NCBI GenBank assembly: GCA_018806985.1
Contig: JADANN010000032.1
Span: 2,439,501-2,503,500, forward strand
From: Angiostrongylus vasorum
Lineage: Eukaryota; Nematoda; Chromadorea; Rhabditida; Metastrongylidae
Length of the DNA stretch: 64,000 bases
Direction: 5' to 3'
Position numbers and translations under genes: made by a program. Below are positions 1-13,700 of this stretch, in pieces; position 1 is the first letter of the stretch, and the number at the start of each line of letters is the position of its first letter. The notes below the pieces were generated by a model that saw only the letters and a program-made list of their open reading frames with translations, was not told the origin of the DNA and made no database searches.

Positions 1-1300
1 GCATACGAAGAAAGACAAAGTCTCAAACACTGATATTTTTAATAGATGAGAAAGGTGTCCAGTTGATTTCAGCGACATTATTGGAATATCCGAGTAACAC
101 CTATCCGCATCTATCGAAAAAATCGAAGCATTCACTAAGGACCTTGACATGATTATCCCTGCCATCGCCTGTTCTCTCATCCGGTAGCTCAGCCCTGTCA
201 TTTTTGTTTTTCCTTCTTGGCTTTGTATTCTGAAGTTTCTAGGAATCTTACCAAATCTATGAACACTTTAGGTAAAAATACTTCGCTGCCATTGCTTAGG
301 GATTTATTATTTTTTTTTAATATAAGAACTTTGGCCGGTTACACATCGGTCACTCCACTCGGACAACTGTTCCACGTGACCCCGTGAATCTCTGGATTCT
401 TTTTAATTGTAGTCAGTTTGTTTCCGTCGACACTGCGCTTGTATGCGACAATACACTTCTCATGTGCTATTGATTTTCGCGCCCATGCGATCAATGATTG
501 TTCACCATATTGTGTCGCTTCCACCTCGAAGCATGGTGTTTGTAATTCTATGAGCTATAATTATGTCAGTTAAATTTGCTATTACATAACATTTGTAATA
601 GGGTGGCAGCCTGACTTCTAGACGGGGATCAAGTTTCGTAAGCTTTTGTTTCACTCCAGGTCTCAACTAATTTATATTTCCATATTCTAAGCGGATCATT
701 TAAAAAGGCGGTAATCGATCCATATGCTTTCAACGCTTTAATGCATAACGCCTATTTGTTCAGCTTTGCTACTTTTGAGAGCAGACGCTTCTATAGGAAG
801 TACTATGGTAGGCACTCATTGTGTTCGATTTTTAGCCCTTTTAGAGTGAAAAAAAAACTAAAGGGCGGCCGTGAAAAACGGCAAAAGGCCGATTCCTTTC
901 TCTCGTGACATAATGCTACATTTAAGCTGTTCGCAAACCATTTGTTTGATGTCGACCTTTGTGGAACTTGTTTTTTCGCACGTATCCGTTCACTGTAGAT
1001 GACCAGATCAATATGGTCAATTGTAACAGTTTTCATGATCTCATACTACAACATGATGTGTTGACAAAGTATGAGCGGAGTACGACATACTACAAATGCC
1101 GACCATCAGCCATTCTTTCTCATCTCACTCTAATCATGCCTACATGACTTTCCGCTCTGCACTGCTTTTTCTATCATTGCCAATTCATCGGTGACATGTT
1201 ATTCAGATCTACGATATAAATAAATTTTATCTATTATCTCGACTAGATGTTTTCAGGTACATATATATTAGTAAATTCAAAAAGCGTGTTGCGTAGTAGT
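1..1300. other. Stretch without supported features
   Basis: Short open frames only, with no splice context or known repeat. Confidence 0.35.
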
Positions 1301-1545
1301 TGGAAGTGCCATGCGATACACACAGGATCATTGGTTCAACCTCGCTTCGTGGGCAAACCAATCCCCTGTATCCTTCAGGGGTCGGTAAATTGACATTGCA
1401 CTTGTCTGGGAAGGCACAACACTAACTTATCAGCCATTGCATAGTTCAAATACGGCTGCTATTACTTCTATCAAAAGCAATGAATGGAATTGAATGCATA
1501 GCGCATCACTGTGAGGTTGATCAATACGTTACACTTCGTCTTTTA
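1301..1545 (+). repeat. Family A SINE-like repeat (degraded)
   Basis: Shares the order of family A landmarks: cgatacacacagg head, ggggtcggtaaattg, cttgtctgggaagg, and a gttgatcaatacg tail. Heavily mutated. Confidence 0.45.
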
Positions 1546-2794
1546 CTAAACCAAAGTTACTTGAACTTATTCGAGAAGTAAAAGAATGTGCGTATTTCCT
1601 CTCCAAACGTAGATATGCCACCATTAGCAGCAATTCGTCTGTGATTGGTCGCTCCTAGTGGGAACGAACACTGCTCGTCAAATGAACACTATGACCAATG
1701 GCATAGGAGGCGGTGTCTTAGCAACATCGTCGCTAACTGTTCACCTGTATTTAAGAAGGCTATTAAGAAACATGTTTATAAAATTCTTCAAACGAGCCGA
1801 CCTTTTTCCGTCTATGCACAAATAATTTCGTAAAGCATGTTTATTTTCTCAATATTATTTCGATCTGCTTTTTCTGCTTAGACAGTGAGATCCGGTAGTG
1901 GTAAGCATCGTGGGTCAAGAGACAATCGCTTCAATTTATCCATAGGCAGGATACTCATTGTACTCAGTGGATGCCGTAAACAGTACTAAAAATGGTGATT
2001 GATTACTTTTGACCCAAGTCAAAACATTAATACAATTATCTGCTACTGCAAAATCAGCAGCAGAAATGCTTGAAGAAATGCTGAAAACTGACCTCCCGGT
2101 AAAGTTCAGTCCAGTTATTTTTCGGTCTTAGATTACAACGTATTTTTTCGAACGACTTTTGCAACCTATGAGAATAATTTCATAATCAAAAAGGATTCGA
2201 CGAATTCTAATGTTTCCAAGCAGAAGGTTCCACATTGAGTTAGTAAAAGAACCTTAGAAATTCTACGATATGTGGGTTCATTGTCGAAGTAGTTCCACGC
2301 AGCACAAATCCATTCCTTATCAACTGGACGAAGTCGTACGAATTCCTCTAAATCAGTGATGGTTCAATCTTCACAAAAACTGTACCATAATGAACATGAA
2401 CGATACCTAGTTTCTGACGATCCGTATCTTCAATAAGCGTCGAAAGTTGAAAAGAAGTATCAGACGAATGAGTGGAATACGCAGAAATGTCGCCTGTTTC
2501 GTCGGTTTCTAAGTAAAATCAAAAGCTGACAGTAAAAAAGAAGGAATTAGCACGACTTCTTCGTAAAAAAAACGTGTGTGTACTGAGGCGGATCTACAAC
2601 AAGGAATAGAGCTACATATGTTTATGGATTCTTCGGAATTTCTGCGTCGGATCTAGATTTTGACACTACACTCGTACAGGGAATATAAATCAAACATAGT
2701 GATTAACCTGAGGAGATAGAAGAAGGAACCTAAAGGAGAATTTATATGATGATGATATTATGGAAATTTCCACTATTTTCCAAGTCTTAAAATG
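1546..2794. other. Stretch without supported features
   Basis: AT-rich with no coding or repeat family signal recognised. Confidence 0.35.
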
Positions 2795-3065
2795 GTTAAA
2801 AGTGCGTGCCCTATAATACACACAGGGTCAGTGGACTAACCTCGCGTCCAGGTGAACAAGCCCTTCATCTTTCTGGAGTCGATACATTAACAGAATTGTC
2901 ATAGAGGATAAAACAACTGATTTGATACATCTGTGGGCCACCGAAAGACAGTATGTGCCACGATAAATATCCGTCTACGTCTGCGGTGGTACGAGTGTAG
3001 ATTAATGTTTGCCATAACTTTCAGGGAATTGATCAACGCTGAACGCTTCTTGCTTTATCGTTTAT
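2795..3065 (+). repeat. Family A SINE-like repeat (degraded)
   Basis: Head with aatacacacagggtcag, a middle gatttgatacatctgtgggc, and tail gaattgatcaacgctgaacg. An old copy. Confidence 0.45.
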
Positions 3066-3094
3066 AACACAATTATTGCTGAGAAAGAGACAAA

Positions 3095-3260
3095 GCAGGA
3101 ACCTCAATGGTGCATTGGGTAAAACTTGACCTCGTGCAAAGGGTAATCGGAGGCTCGAATCCAGCCTGAAGTCCAAATTTTGCAAATATCTGCGGTTTTA
3201 TTTCACAAAATACCCTGGTGTGAGAAAAAACAGTGGGTAGTAAATAGAAAGTTGGACATG
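3095..3260 (+). repeat. Family C repeat, tRNA-like head
   Basis: Begins with caatggtgcattgggtaaaa and has a Pol III box-B-like ggctcgaatccagcc at about 3,151. It continues with the family C body ttttgcaaatatctgcgg. The tRNA-like boxes support a SINE-type origin. Confidence 0.5.
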
Positions 3261-3579
3261 GTTACACAGATTTTTAATTTGAACATAAGTTAAGAAACAC
3301 AAATATATGAGTTCGACATTCCCATTCCGTAGCTCAGCAAAAGGTAAACCATCGCAAAGAATTGCTGTTGTAATGGAAGAAATCTAGTCGCGAAGTGAAG
3401 ATGTTTCTTTCGTACCACAAATAGTAATGCCGACTATTGTTTGCGATGAGATTACCTTGGAGCTCCTGAACACGAGTTCCTAGCGACTACAGGGAGAAAG
3501 TTCCTGCCCAATTAGTTACAGACCAGTCAGACAGAAAATGTTTAGAGATCCATGCTACTGCTTGTGAATATGAGCAAGT

Positions 3580-3795
3580 TTATTGGAATTATCAACAGAT
3601 GATCTCTGAGACAGCAAATATCACCAGTTAACCAACCACGAAAATCCTCAATGGACGGTGGAACTCACACTCAAAAGGGTTCGAAGACCTTAATGGATGG
3701 CGAATGCTAGGAAACGAATAGAATGCAAGGAGTGTTGGGATCCGCACAGTATGACCATGTGATGCTGAGTTATGTGACAAATAAATGGGTACGAA
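3580..3795 (+). repeat. Family B repeat
   Basis: 3' part of family B: a gaaaatcctcaatggacggtg core, ttcgaagaccttaatggatg, gaatgcaaggagtgttggga, and ccgcacagtatgaccatgtg. Confidence 0.5.
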
Positions 3796-3796
3796 C

Positions 3797-3929
3797 CATA
3801 GTCTGTTGTCTCTTCATCATCACATGAAGATTCGTTTGTTCCAGTTGATGTGCTCATTTCACTGCTCGACACTTCACTAGACGAGTCCGCTATGCCGGAA
3901 TAATATGACGATAACTCGGAAAACTCCCT
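3797..3929 (-). CDS. Possible acidic Ser-rich exon
   Basis: On the minus strand an acceptor-like gtctctag is followed by an open stretch coding for a Ser/Glu/Asp-rich peptide (SSEVSSSEMSTSTG, CDDEETTDYG), then a gttcgt donor-like site. No neighbouring exon was found. The composition is unlike the repeats around it, which is the only reason to list it. Confidence 0.15.
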
Positions 3930-4394
3930 AGAGACCACCGTTTATCGTAAAAAACTAAGAAACAACGAAACTGTGATGAAATGTTCTTCTGGAATACACA
4001 ACGGTTACTACACACTGAAAACTTTTCTGTAACAACTAACCCTTCAATTTCCATGGATTCATGACTGGTACACTGCAAGTGGACGAAAAACAATTCAGTA
4101 TTGAGGTTATGACGTTCAATTTTAAAGGAACCACTTTAAATGTAAGCGTAACCTCTTCCGAGTCTCCTTCATTGCTTCTTTGACAGATATGATGAGCCAT
4201 ACCGGTTCGTTTGCAAGTAAACTAGACAATGGAGTCGCCACATAATACGCTCGGCATTTTTTATGTTTTATCACAGAGATAAAGGCGTGAGCGAGCAAAA
4301 ATCTCAACAATTTGTGGTAATATTCCATTCAGAAATGTTCACTTGTAATGCGTAATCCAGACATTTCTTCCATGAACAGTCGTTATATATAATG

Positions 4395-4745
4395 TGCAGA
4401 CCCCAGCACTTCTTACATTCGATTCGTTTCCTCACCCACCATCCATAAAGGTCTCCGAACTTTTTTTTGTGCGTGGGTTCGGCTGCTGCCTAGGATTTTT
4501 TCTTGTCTTCCTCACGAATGTCGTCGAATGCTGGTCGACTCGATTCTTCTTTCAACGAACGGACAACTGTTCCCGGCCCTTCCCACATGGAATGGTGTAA
4601 CTGAACTTCTCTCAAATAATTCTTGCACCAGTTTCCAGACTTTGGCAAGATGCGAGGCCTAGTGACCCCAGCCCCGGGCCAAATCATCACTGTGCTTTTT
4701 ATGTATGTGTATTGGCACCACTACTACGGCGCTGGTCGGTAATCA
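4395..4745 (-). repeat. Family B repeat
   Basis: Minus-strand copy: tail cagcacttcttacattcgat, core catccataaaggtctccgaa, and cgaatgctggtcgactcgat. Nearly full length. Confidence 0.6.
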
Positions 4746-6194
4746 ACACCCTCGCGACGAGTCATTTCAAAGTTGCCGGAGTGGTCGGTATGACCTCCAT
4801 GAGGGGTCATTTTCTTTCCGGTGGTTTATGTGAACACATAGAAGTGTTCCCCCACACTTCTTATAATCAGCCAGCAGTTTATCCAACGTAGATACTTTGG
4901 CTGGCATCGATATGGCAGTGTCCTTTTATGACTTTGTTAGTTAATAATTTCAAGACCACCCCTTTTTGAACGAGTTCATTTCGTAAATGAGCGGCTGGTT
5001 CTTCCACAGAGAGTCTGTAAAGTCTCTTCTGGAATTCCGTCACGTTCAAGACCTTCAAGTTCTTTACTTATTGAGAGTTTTTGTTGTCAAGAAGAACCAC
5101 AGTCTACAGCCGACGGAAAATTGCGTGTAACCAGTTAGGCCAGCCCCGAAGTACGGTAGCTCAGCCGGAATGGTTTAAAACTGTGATATACTTGTGTAGC
5201 AGTGGCCAAAACGACCATCTGTGAGCCAACTAGTTATTCACCAATGTGTATTATTGTAGTACCTCTACAACCTCATTCCTTAAAGATCAAAAATTTTAAA
5301 TAAAAGTATTCCTTCATTGATGAGCTAACATAAGATTGATGGAAAAAAACTTTATTCAGCTAACGCTTCGGCGCATTCGGCTTCCTGAGAGCCAGATTGA
5401 TCCGAGTCGATTTTGCACAGTAATTTTTCTTTCGATGTGAAGGAAGGATATGCTCCGACCCAGTATGGCGGGATGGCGCTTAAGTTCTAAATCAAACACG
5501 AGTTGTATAAGCACCAAAAAATATGGGAATGTGTATCGAAGAACACAGAGCATATATAGGATAACAAAAGAGCAAAAATTCCTATACATTTTAAACCGAT
5601 TTATAGGACGGAAATCACAATAAAAGCGGCGGAGCTAGTTAAAAACTTTCGGAATAGCCGATGTGAGCCGCATAGACTTCACAATGAGCACGGCGAAAGA
5701 CAAGGCGTCGTTGCGAGAGTGCTAGTGAGCGTTTTAAGTGTACAACGTTAAATTTCTTACGGTTCATAAACAAACAACGTTCTTCACAGTACTTTTTCAC
5801 AAGGAATATTAGATAATTTGAATGGTGTGCTCGAATGCTAAGGATAGAAATAATTCCATCATGTTCCTCCCAAAAGCCACTTCTAGACTCTAACAAATGA
5901 AGCGATTCTGCAACAACTCATTTATGATACCACCAATCATAAAACCTTTGTAATTTTAGAGGCTGTTAAAGCACAAGGCATGAAACCGTCAGCTGGTCAG
6001 GTAACCATGAAAATCAACGCTGATAAAAAATGAACGTGTTCTTCATTCTCACTATAACACATTCGACCATTAACCGCAGTCAGGCTTATTTTACCGATGC
6101 CATTGAAACCCCACTTTATCCATCATTACCTTCATACGGAACAGAATTGACGCTAAATATTCTTAAAAGGAGCAACGGTAGAGCATTAGTAGAG
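4746..6194. other. Stretch with one Penelope-type end, otherwise empty
   Basis: Apart from the element end at 5,335-5,425 I see no supported feature. Open frames of 60-85 codons on both strands lack splice context. Confidence 0.35.
5335..5425 (-). repeat. Penelope-type end fragment
   Basis: On the minus strand this stretch reads a ggaagccgaatgcgccgaag-like string followed by cgttagctgaataaag, a decayed copy of the ribozyme-bearing ends at 14.6-15.2 kb. No coding part of the element is next to it. Confidence 0.4.
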
Positions 6195-6490
6195 ATGCCC
6201 TTCAATAGCACACGAAAGGCCATGATTTGACTCTGCGCCAGACCAACTAAGGCCTCCATCCGACTGTAGTCGGGAAACTATTACCAGACTTGTCTGGGAA
6301 GTGATCACTCCGATCCACAAATACTAGTGACTGTCTGTGATGAAGAACTGGGAATGCCCTAGCAGTGCTATCCGAGAATTCCATGAATCTAGTCGACCAG
6401 CAATCAACGATATTCATGAAAAAAGAGCAAGTCCTCAAGTAGCAGCTGAACTTACACCCAAATCCGAAGACTTCCGTGGATAGTGGATGC
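6195..6490 (+). repeat. Family B repeat joined to family A
   Basis: Family B landmarks gaatctagtcgaccagcaat and aaatccgaagacttccgtgg are followed at once by a headless family A copy at 6,505. The two form a composite, suggesting insertion of one into the other. Confidence 0.5.
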
Positions 6491-6504
6491 AAGGAGATGT
6501 TAAA

Positions 6505-6715
6505 TTAAGTGCCCCCTCCGGGGTCGGCATATTGGTACTAGACTTGTCTCTGAGGATAGCAGCATTGGCTCGATACATCGGTAGACCACCGCGACTCATT
6601 GTAAAGGCCGGACATGCATTCAATCACGTGCAAACGATGCTTAATGAAGTCGAATGTATGGCGCATCCCTCATGGATTAATCAACGCCGGAAGCTTAATC
6701 CTCTTATTTATTAAA
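6505..6715 (+). repeat. Family A SINE-like repeat, headless
   Basis: Starts at the ctccggggtcgg block and runs through gctcgatacatcggtagacc and aatgaagtcgaatgtatggc to gattaatcaacgccggaagc. The promoter-bearing head is missing. Confidence 0.6.
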
Positions 6716-7269
6716 TCAATGTATTACTATATTCATAATGTCGCCTATCAAGAGAAGACCCATTTTTGTGTCACTGGAATGAATCAATTCAAAACAAACA
6801 AAAATCCACAAAAAGAAGAACTGTTTCCATGTCACCACCCCACAAGAAAGGCCGAAATCCCTCACGAATTCCCTACACAGTTGAAGGTGAAGTTTTCCGG
6901 CAAAATCGACGAGGGCTTGAATTTCGTGGAATACTGATAGCACGCACGCGCGTCCGCTCGCTAGCAGCGGAACAATTTACGAAATTTCAAACACCGAAAT
7001 GGAGCCGAGGTTGGCTTCGTATGTGTCGTGACCATTCGGGGGGCTTTCTGATGTCGTGCCAGTATTTTTGCCCTTTTTTTTTGAGGACAGCAGTTGTGTT
7101 TGTAAGGTCGAGAGCCTATGCAACAGATTACTTCAGTCGGCACGTGTTAGTGTTTGCAGAAATCAAATGCGCGCTCATTTCTCTACGAGTGGTTTCAGAT
7201 TTTGTAGGAAAATGAAAAAGGTAGTTCCTAAACATCTACAGTAGTGCTATATTCTACTATTAAAAAATA

Positions 7270-7550
7270 AAAAGGATAAAACTATCGGCGTTGATCAGTC
7301 CCTAATGGACGTCCCATGCATTCGACTTCATTAAGCATCCTTTGGAGGTGATTGGAAGCATATCTGGCCTTTACAATGACTCGCGATGGTCTATCGATGT
7401 ATCGAACTAGTGCTGCTATCCTCCCAGACGAGTCTGGTGCCAATTTGCCGACCCCGGAAGGATGGAAGGCTTGGTGAGCCATGGGCATGGGGATCGATTC
7501 TACGTGTGTCGCAGGGCGCCTCCAACCACTGCACCACATGCGACATTTTT
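7270..7550 (-). repeat. Family A SINE-like repeat
   Basis: Full-length minus-strand copy from aaaactatcggcgttgatca to gcaccacatgcg. It lies just upstream of the first visible exon of the large gene. Confidence 0.7.
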
Positions 7551-7775
7551 CTGATACTAGGATGGATCAATCCACGTTTGCCAAAAGAAGGATTCTCGTA
7601 CTTAAAATTTAGGGGGAAATGTGAAGTAGGATATAGAAATATTGGGTTTTCCTGTCCGCTTGTCTTTTACTTTCTTATTTTTTCCCCATTTCTGTCTTGT
7701 GGAGACGTAATTGGGATATCTATACTTCTAATAAATTGTGATTACGAAAAAGGTGAGTGTCATCTAGAATTGCAG

Positions 7776-10700
7776 ATGAATTCATTTCGGGCAGATGAGT
7801 TACTGTTGACATTCGACGAGCTGGAACCATTCGGTGACGTTCTACGAGATGAAACGCTGCTCCATCGACTGCACAGAATGTACAAAGTATGTTCGCAAAT
7901 AGCCGCGGTGACGATGAGATATTTGCAAAACTCCGGATGGCAGGTGTTTGCGGTGGGGAAGGAACGAGCTATTGCCGTTTCTGGTGGCTAACGCGTTCAC
8001 CACCACACCATGCGTGCTCTTCGTTTCACCTTTCTCCACTCAAATATTAAGCAAGAGTGTTTTACAACTTTACAGAGTATCGACAGGCATGATGACGTCT
8101 GTCTTCTACGGCATATTCTTTGTTTAGTAGCATTGATGGAAAACGCTCTTCGAGCTGATCCGCCTCTCATTAAATCGCACCAAAATAACTTAATCGAGTG
8201 AGGTGTTGCTAGTAAGAAAATGTTTTCTTTGGAACCTAGGTAACGTTAAGATTCCCGGAATGTCCTCTTCTAGGCTAACGTTGCTGGTGGAGAAGGCGAA
8301 ATCTTCTGTCTCAAAGGACTACGTCGGAATAGCCATGGGAATTCTATTTAAATACAGCGCTGCTTTATTAGATGTTCAGCAGGGCTCCGATCATCAGGTA
8401 TTTTCTCTTTTTTTTTCTTGTTTTCGTTTATATGACATTTAAACCTTCACGAAGAGAGTTCTTTTTGTCGAGAATACTTCACTACTCAAATTCGCAGGTA
8501 GATTTCTATTTGTGATTCCGTCCAGGATTTTCCAGGTTTCCTTTATCCTGAATTCATTAGCATATCACCATCTTTGCATGGTCTCTTCAAAAGATGTAAA
8601 GATTTCCGCTTGGATTGCAATGCATTTGCTTGGTTAGTAGTTCCTAAATAATATTTGTTTATGTGCATTTAACTCTAACTGTAGTCCATTTCCTTTCTAC
8701 TGTCTTCGTCCCGTATGGGAGTAAAGTTTAGATTCAAAAGGTATCAATTTGCACATAATCCATGCAGTAGTGACCATTGGATACTTGGATAGTCGAATGG
8801 CCCGTCTTCAATGTTTGTGCGGGCCCCAACATAATCTCCACTTTTTTCGGAGTTTTGCTGGTTTAGCCAGTGTGGTTCCCTGGAGTCCCGAGGTCAGCCA
8901 AGTCTGCCCTAGGTCGTCACCACCACAGGCAGTTGCCGTCCTTTTGGATCAGTGGGAGATTTTCCACCATGCAAGTCGTTTGTTACTGGAACGATGATAA
9001 ATCCTGGTATTGGTTTATTTTTTGGCTGGGCTTCCTAATGGAAACGCCGGACTTCTTCTCAGCCTGAGAGACGGTGGCGTGGGGACTAATCCTCCCGCTG
9101 TACATCGCAGCCCGACACCCGGGAACACCTCCCAGCCACGATGAGGCGGTAAACCATTGGGAGGGTAGTAATCGTTTATGCTAGAAATTATGTAAGTGTT
9201 GATTTATCAATTATTTGATGAAAAACCGATAAAAACTGTTATGCAGCAGTCTTGTTCTCATGAATTGGCTAGTACTTTAGAAGTAGCGGCTGCCATCACT
9301 TGCAGTAACGTTACGGAAGATCAGATCTTTCAATTATGGCATCGTGAGGATGTGGGTTACTTAGAAAAAGTAACTATATTCTCATAATAAATCTTTGTCA
9401 GAGTGTGATTTTGTTATAGCTAGCGGAGTATTGTGTGGACACCCTTCTTCCTTCTGAAGGCTGTATACAGCGGCTTCATTCAGGAGTATATCGAAACGGT
9501 GTCACAGAGTGCCATGCGTGGTGGCCCACAATCACTGTAAAACAGATTTGCAACTTGTTTGATAGTGAGTGGTTTGTTGAGTACTTGTATTCCCATTCAT
9601 CATTAAATGACTAGGACGAAAGTAGTCTTCATTCTCTTCATTTCACGCTAGAGCTGCCCAGGGTAGTTCTATCATTCGATGAACGCGATGAGCATAACGC
9701 TTTTCATATGAAACAGTTTACTTATACTGTTGCTTTACCGCTTGGCGTGAGGCAGGTGCCCTACAACCTGTGTAACATCCATTTCATTTCCAGCTTTTGG
9801 CCGATTTGACGGGAGTAATGGCACTTATTTACACACAAACTTATTAATATAATTAAAGTTACAAGTCAGTCTGGTGAATCCGAGATACATGATTTGATCC
9901 GTATTGAATACCACCTTTCTTACAAGCTTGCCGAATTAACTGACTGGAAATAGCTCAAGGGGCTCAGAAATGAAGTCTTACCATTAGTGTTGATCTTCTT
10001 TGCACACAGGAATACAACCTGTTCTGCATCGACAAGAGATTCTTCGCACTATTGTTTGGATGATTGGGCATGATAGTACATTTGAAGAGAGTAAGTTATC
10101 ACTTAGCTTATTTCTCGTATTGTATTTTTTTTTGTAACTTCATTTACTACTGTAGCATCTCACATTGCTGCTTTACCTAAATTTTCATTCGCAATGTAGT
10201 AGTAACCTCTTTTATAATGAGATCGAGTTTTTAGTGGCCTTATTCGACAATCTGCTCCAAAAATCTTTCAGTAATAGCAGTGACTTGAATTCAGCTACTC
10301 TAACAAGCATCGATGTCAAGGTTTGGCGTAAATATATCTTAAAGGATATCCTTAATCTTGGTATCCGGTTTAAAATGTATGCGTAATCAGTCCTGACAGG
10401 GTTTGTTTAGGTTTTTTCTTTTCACTTTGTCATTATGGAGCGACTCCACGTCACATCCTGCTGCACTACCAGGGCGACTTCACATTAAAGTGGACCAAAT
10501 AAATTGCTGGAAAGCTATATGCCAACTGATCAATAAGTACTATTTGTAACAATCTTTCTTTTAGCCTGCTCGATTATTGGATGGAAAATATTTTTTGCAC
10601 TTTTTTTTGCTAGAAGGATTTTCTGGCTTTCACTTACCTGATCTTTTTCGTAGCGCTCCTGATGCTGACAATGTGAAGTCGGTGCTGTTGCGATCACGCG

Positions 10701-13700
10701 TTATAGATTCTGTCAGACTGCGTCATCGTGTGGTTTGCTTAAGAAGACTGTACGAGGTACAAATATCCCGTCTGTGCCATTAGTATGAAACCATATGGAT
10801 AGTTTTTTTACTACTAATTTTTATTGTTTAACCATGCTGTATGTCCTAAGAGCAATTGATTCTGGAAATTACTCGACAGGAACAAGTCTGAAGTCTGCTA
10901 TTTTCTTAAGACGCTCACCGTTTGAGAAACAGCGAATTTCTATACAGTATATTTGGATGCTTGGATGGCCCGTCCTCAATGGTTCGTTCGGGCTGCAGCC
11001 TAATCTCCATTTCTTCGGAGTTTTACTGGTTTAGCCGTTGTGGTTCCTTGGTGTCCCAAGGTCAGCCCAGGCCAAAGGCTGCCCCAGGTCGTGACCACCA
11101 CAGGGTAGTCGCCGCCCTTGTGGATCAGAGAGATTTCTCACCGTGCGACTAGTTTGATACCAAGTCACTGGTGGATCCTGGTATTGGTTTACTCTTGGCT
11201 GGCCTTCCTAGTGGAAACGCCGGGCTCCTTCTCAGCTTGGGAGACCCTTCCTGGAGTGTGAGTTTCTCCGCTGTACATCGTAGTCCGATACCCAGGAACC
11301 CCTCCCAGCCATGATGAGGCGGTAAACCGTTTGAAGGATAGTAGGATTAGGGTAGTGGTAGTAGGATTGGTTTTATAGAGTATATGTTACATAACACTTG
11401 TACATTCACAGTGGAGTGTTTTTGACTTTTTTTCAGGTCTTTCGATGGCTGGAGGCAAATGTTGATGATAAATCATGGTTATCAGTTTATGCGACAACCA
11501 TTAGTGATACCATCACACGGTAAACGATTTCATAGTGATGCTAAATTCGTCCATTATCGATTTTTTTAGCGAACTTGCAAAGCTGAGATTTTTCTTTAAA
11601 GGTTTTAATAGCGGCCTCTGCTTCTTCGAGCATAATTTTTTAATGCATTTAATATCATTTCGTCTAAACTTATGATAGTAACTTGCACTTGGTGTTCAGG
11701 GTGCATTCTTATCGTCGCAAATGTGATGAACTATTTCCTGGTGGTACTGATACTGATGTTGAATATACAGTAGACGAAATTGATAGCATCGAAGAACATG
11801 TTTCGAGGTAATTTTTTCTTTTCAATTTCTTTTTCTAATTACAACCACAAGAATGCTGAGACATTCGCAAAACTCGGACCCGGGGTCAGATGGAACCACG
11901 ATTTCCCTTTCGGGCGCTCGCGCATAACACACTGCGCCACGGAGTTTGGAGTCGGAATCGTGGACACTCCCAAATTTTGCGAATATCTCAGCATCGTTGT
12001 GGTTGTAATTCACATCATACCCTGCCGTGAAAAATTGTAGTAGGCAGAAAAATAAAAAGGTTAATGTCTTTTTTCTAATTTTCAATGTTTATATTTAGGT
12101 ATCTGGCTTCTGAATTGCTTCTTAAGAAAGAATTTGGAGAGGCGGAGAGGAAACTCGTGTATACGAATTCAGTTGAGAGTAAAAGATTGCTGATTAAGGT
12201 ATATGAAGCATGGTTGGTAGATGGCTATCTTGAAGAACACGAAAGAGATCAATTATCAAAACGAGTACGTGAACTGAAGGTACACGCGCTTGTTAACCTT
12301 TTCCACTCTTTGTTTGTAAATCTTTCACGGTGTACTTTGTTCTTGTCTTATCTAACTGGTTAAGAGTCAGTTATAGGTCAATTGTGAGAAGCATATCTCG
12401 CCTGTGCCACCTTTGTCAAGTCAGTCAGGTAAATGAAGTGTTGCGTGATTATTGGTTTTTTCTACCCCTTGTCCGTGATTCCAATGTCAAGCTTTGTAGT
12501 TCTTTTTTCAAAGGACTAACTCAGAATTGGAAAACTATTCCACTCGTAACAGCACATCTTTCCTTCACGGTAGTTTTTTTTTTTTTAAATTTAGCTTGTG
12601 GTTAAGGAACTGTTTCGCCGCCGTCGACAACTGACAAAGTTCTCGTTGATGTTTGCACGAATACGCCATGTCGTGCTGACCTTGTAGGTCGATTCTGTTA
12701 TAAGCTTGTAGATATTTTTTCCAGCTTCTTATTGCATGTTCTATTGCGGGAAGAATTTGCTGAAATGAAGAATTTTGCAAGTATGACCGGTCGATAACCA
12801 GTCACTAGTTAAATTCTTGTTTTATCACATTTTCTAAAATTATTTTGTGCTTTTTCAGTCAACACTGTTATCAACTGGTGATGAGAATGAATCGTTCTTC
12901 TCGGTTAAAAGCGGTCGTACAATTGTTTCGGATCGATCGTCTGCAAGCGCCATACCTAGTCCTGTGGGACTGGATACTCCTCAAAGACTTTTACGCGAAG
13001 AAATTAGCGGTATTTCCTTAGCACAGGAACTCAACGGTGACAAGAAAACGTCTTCAGAACGGCAGCAAGGGAAACCCACGGCAACGGACAAATTATCGAA
13101 ATCAGGCAACCTCTCGGTGACCCCTACAACACAGGTGGTGTTTTCAGGAGAGATGGAAGATCGTTCTCTGAATGGTTTGGCGAGCCGCCAGTCGTCTGAA
13201 TATTCAACATTTAGCCAAACTGGTACATCAGGCGTTATTCCTAACAATACTTTAGTTGATAGTACGAATACTGTTTTGAAAAACATTTCTAATGGATTTG
13301 CATCAGTGATGAAGCCACTATTCGGAAAAGTTATAGACAAAGATGAGGCAACGTCATTTTGGAAGGGTAAATCAGTTGGCGTTTCAATGTTTGGACGATC
13401 TCAAGCGAACATCGCTGCATCTGACACAAAGAATGCATTTGGACAACAGGCTTTAAGAAACGTACCACCTGTCTCTTCAGTGCTGGGTAAACCCGCCAAT
13501 GTGCCATGTGAGCATTTTTCCAGCGCAATTTCGGGATTTGCAGGCCAACGAAATAGCGACTTGGGAGAATGTAGTCCTTTGGATACTTTAATTCCTGTCA
13601 TTTTTCAAAAGCCACAACATTTCGATAGTTTCTCATCTACCGTTACTGCGGAGGACCAGGATGAAGATGAAAACTTCTATAACAATTTTGTCATTGAACT

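Noticed and set aside
6614..7244. Overlapping open frames on the plus strand at 6.6-7.2 kb
   Set aside because: They run through a family A repeat and give low-complexity or mutually overlapping peptides with no splice support.
7776..12279. Assignment of the large gene to Nup205, GANP/Sac3 or codanin
   Set aside because: None of the motifs I know from those families could be placed; resemblance was limited to helical composition and scattered FG pairs.
12981..13601. Minus-strand open frames
   Set aside because: They are antisense to the 981-nt exon of the large gene.
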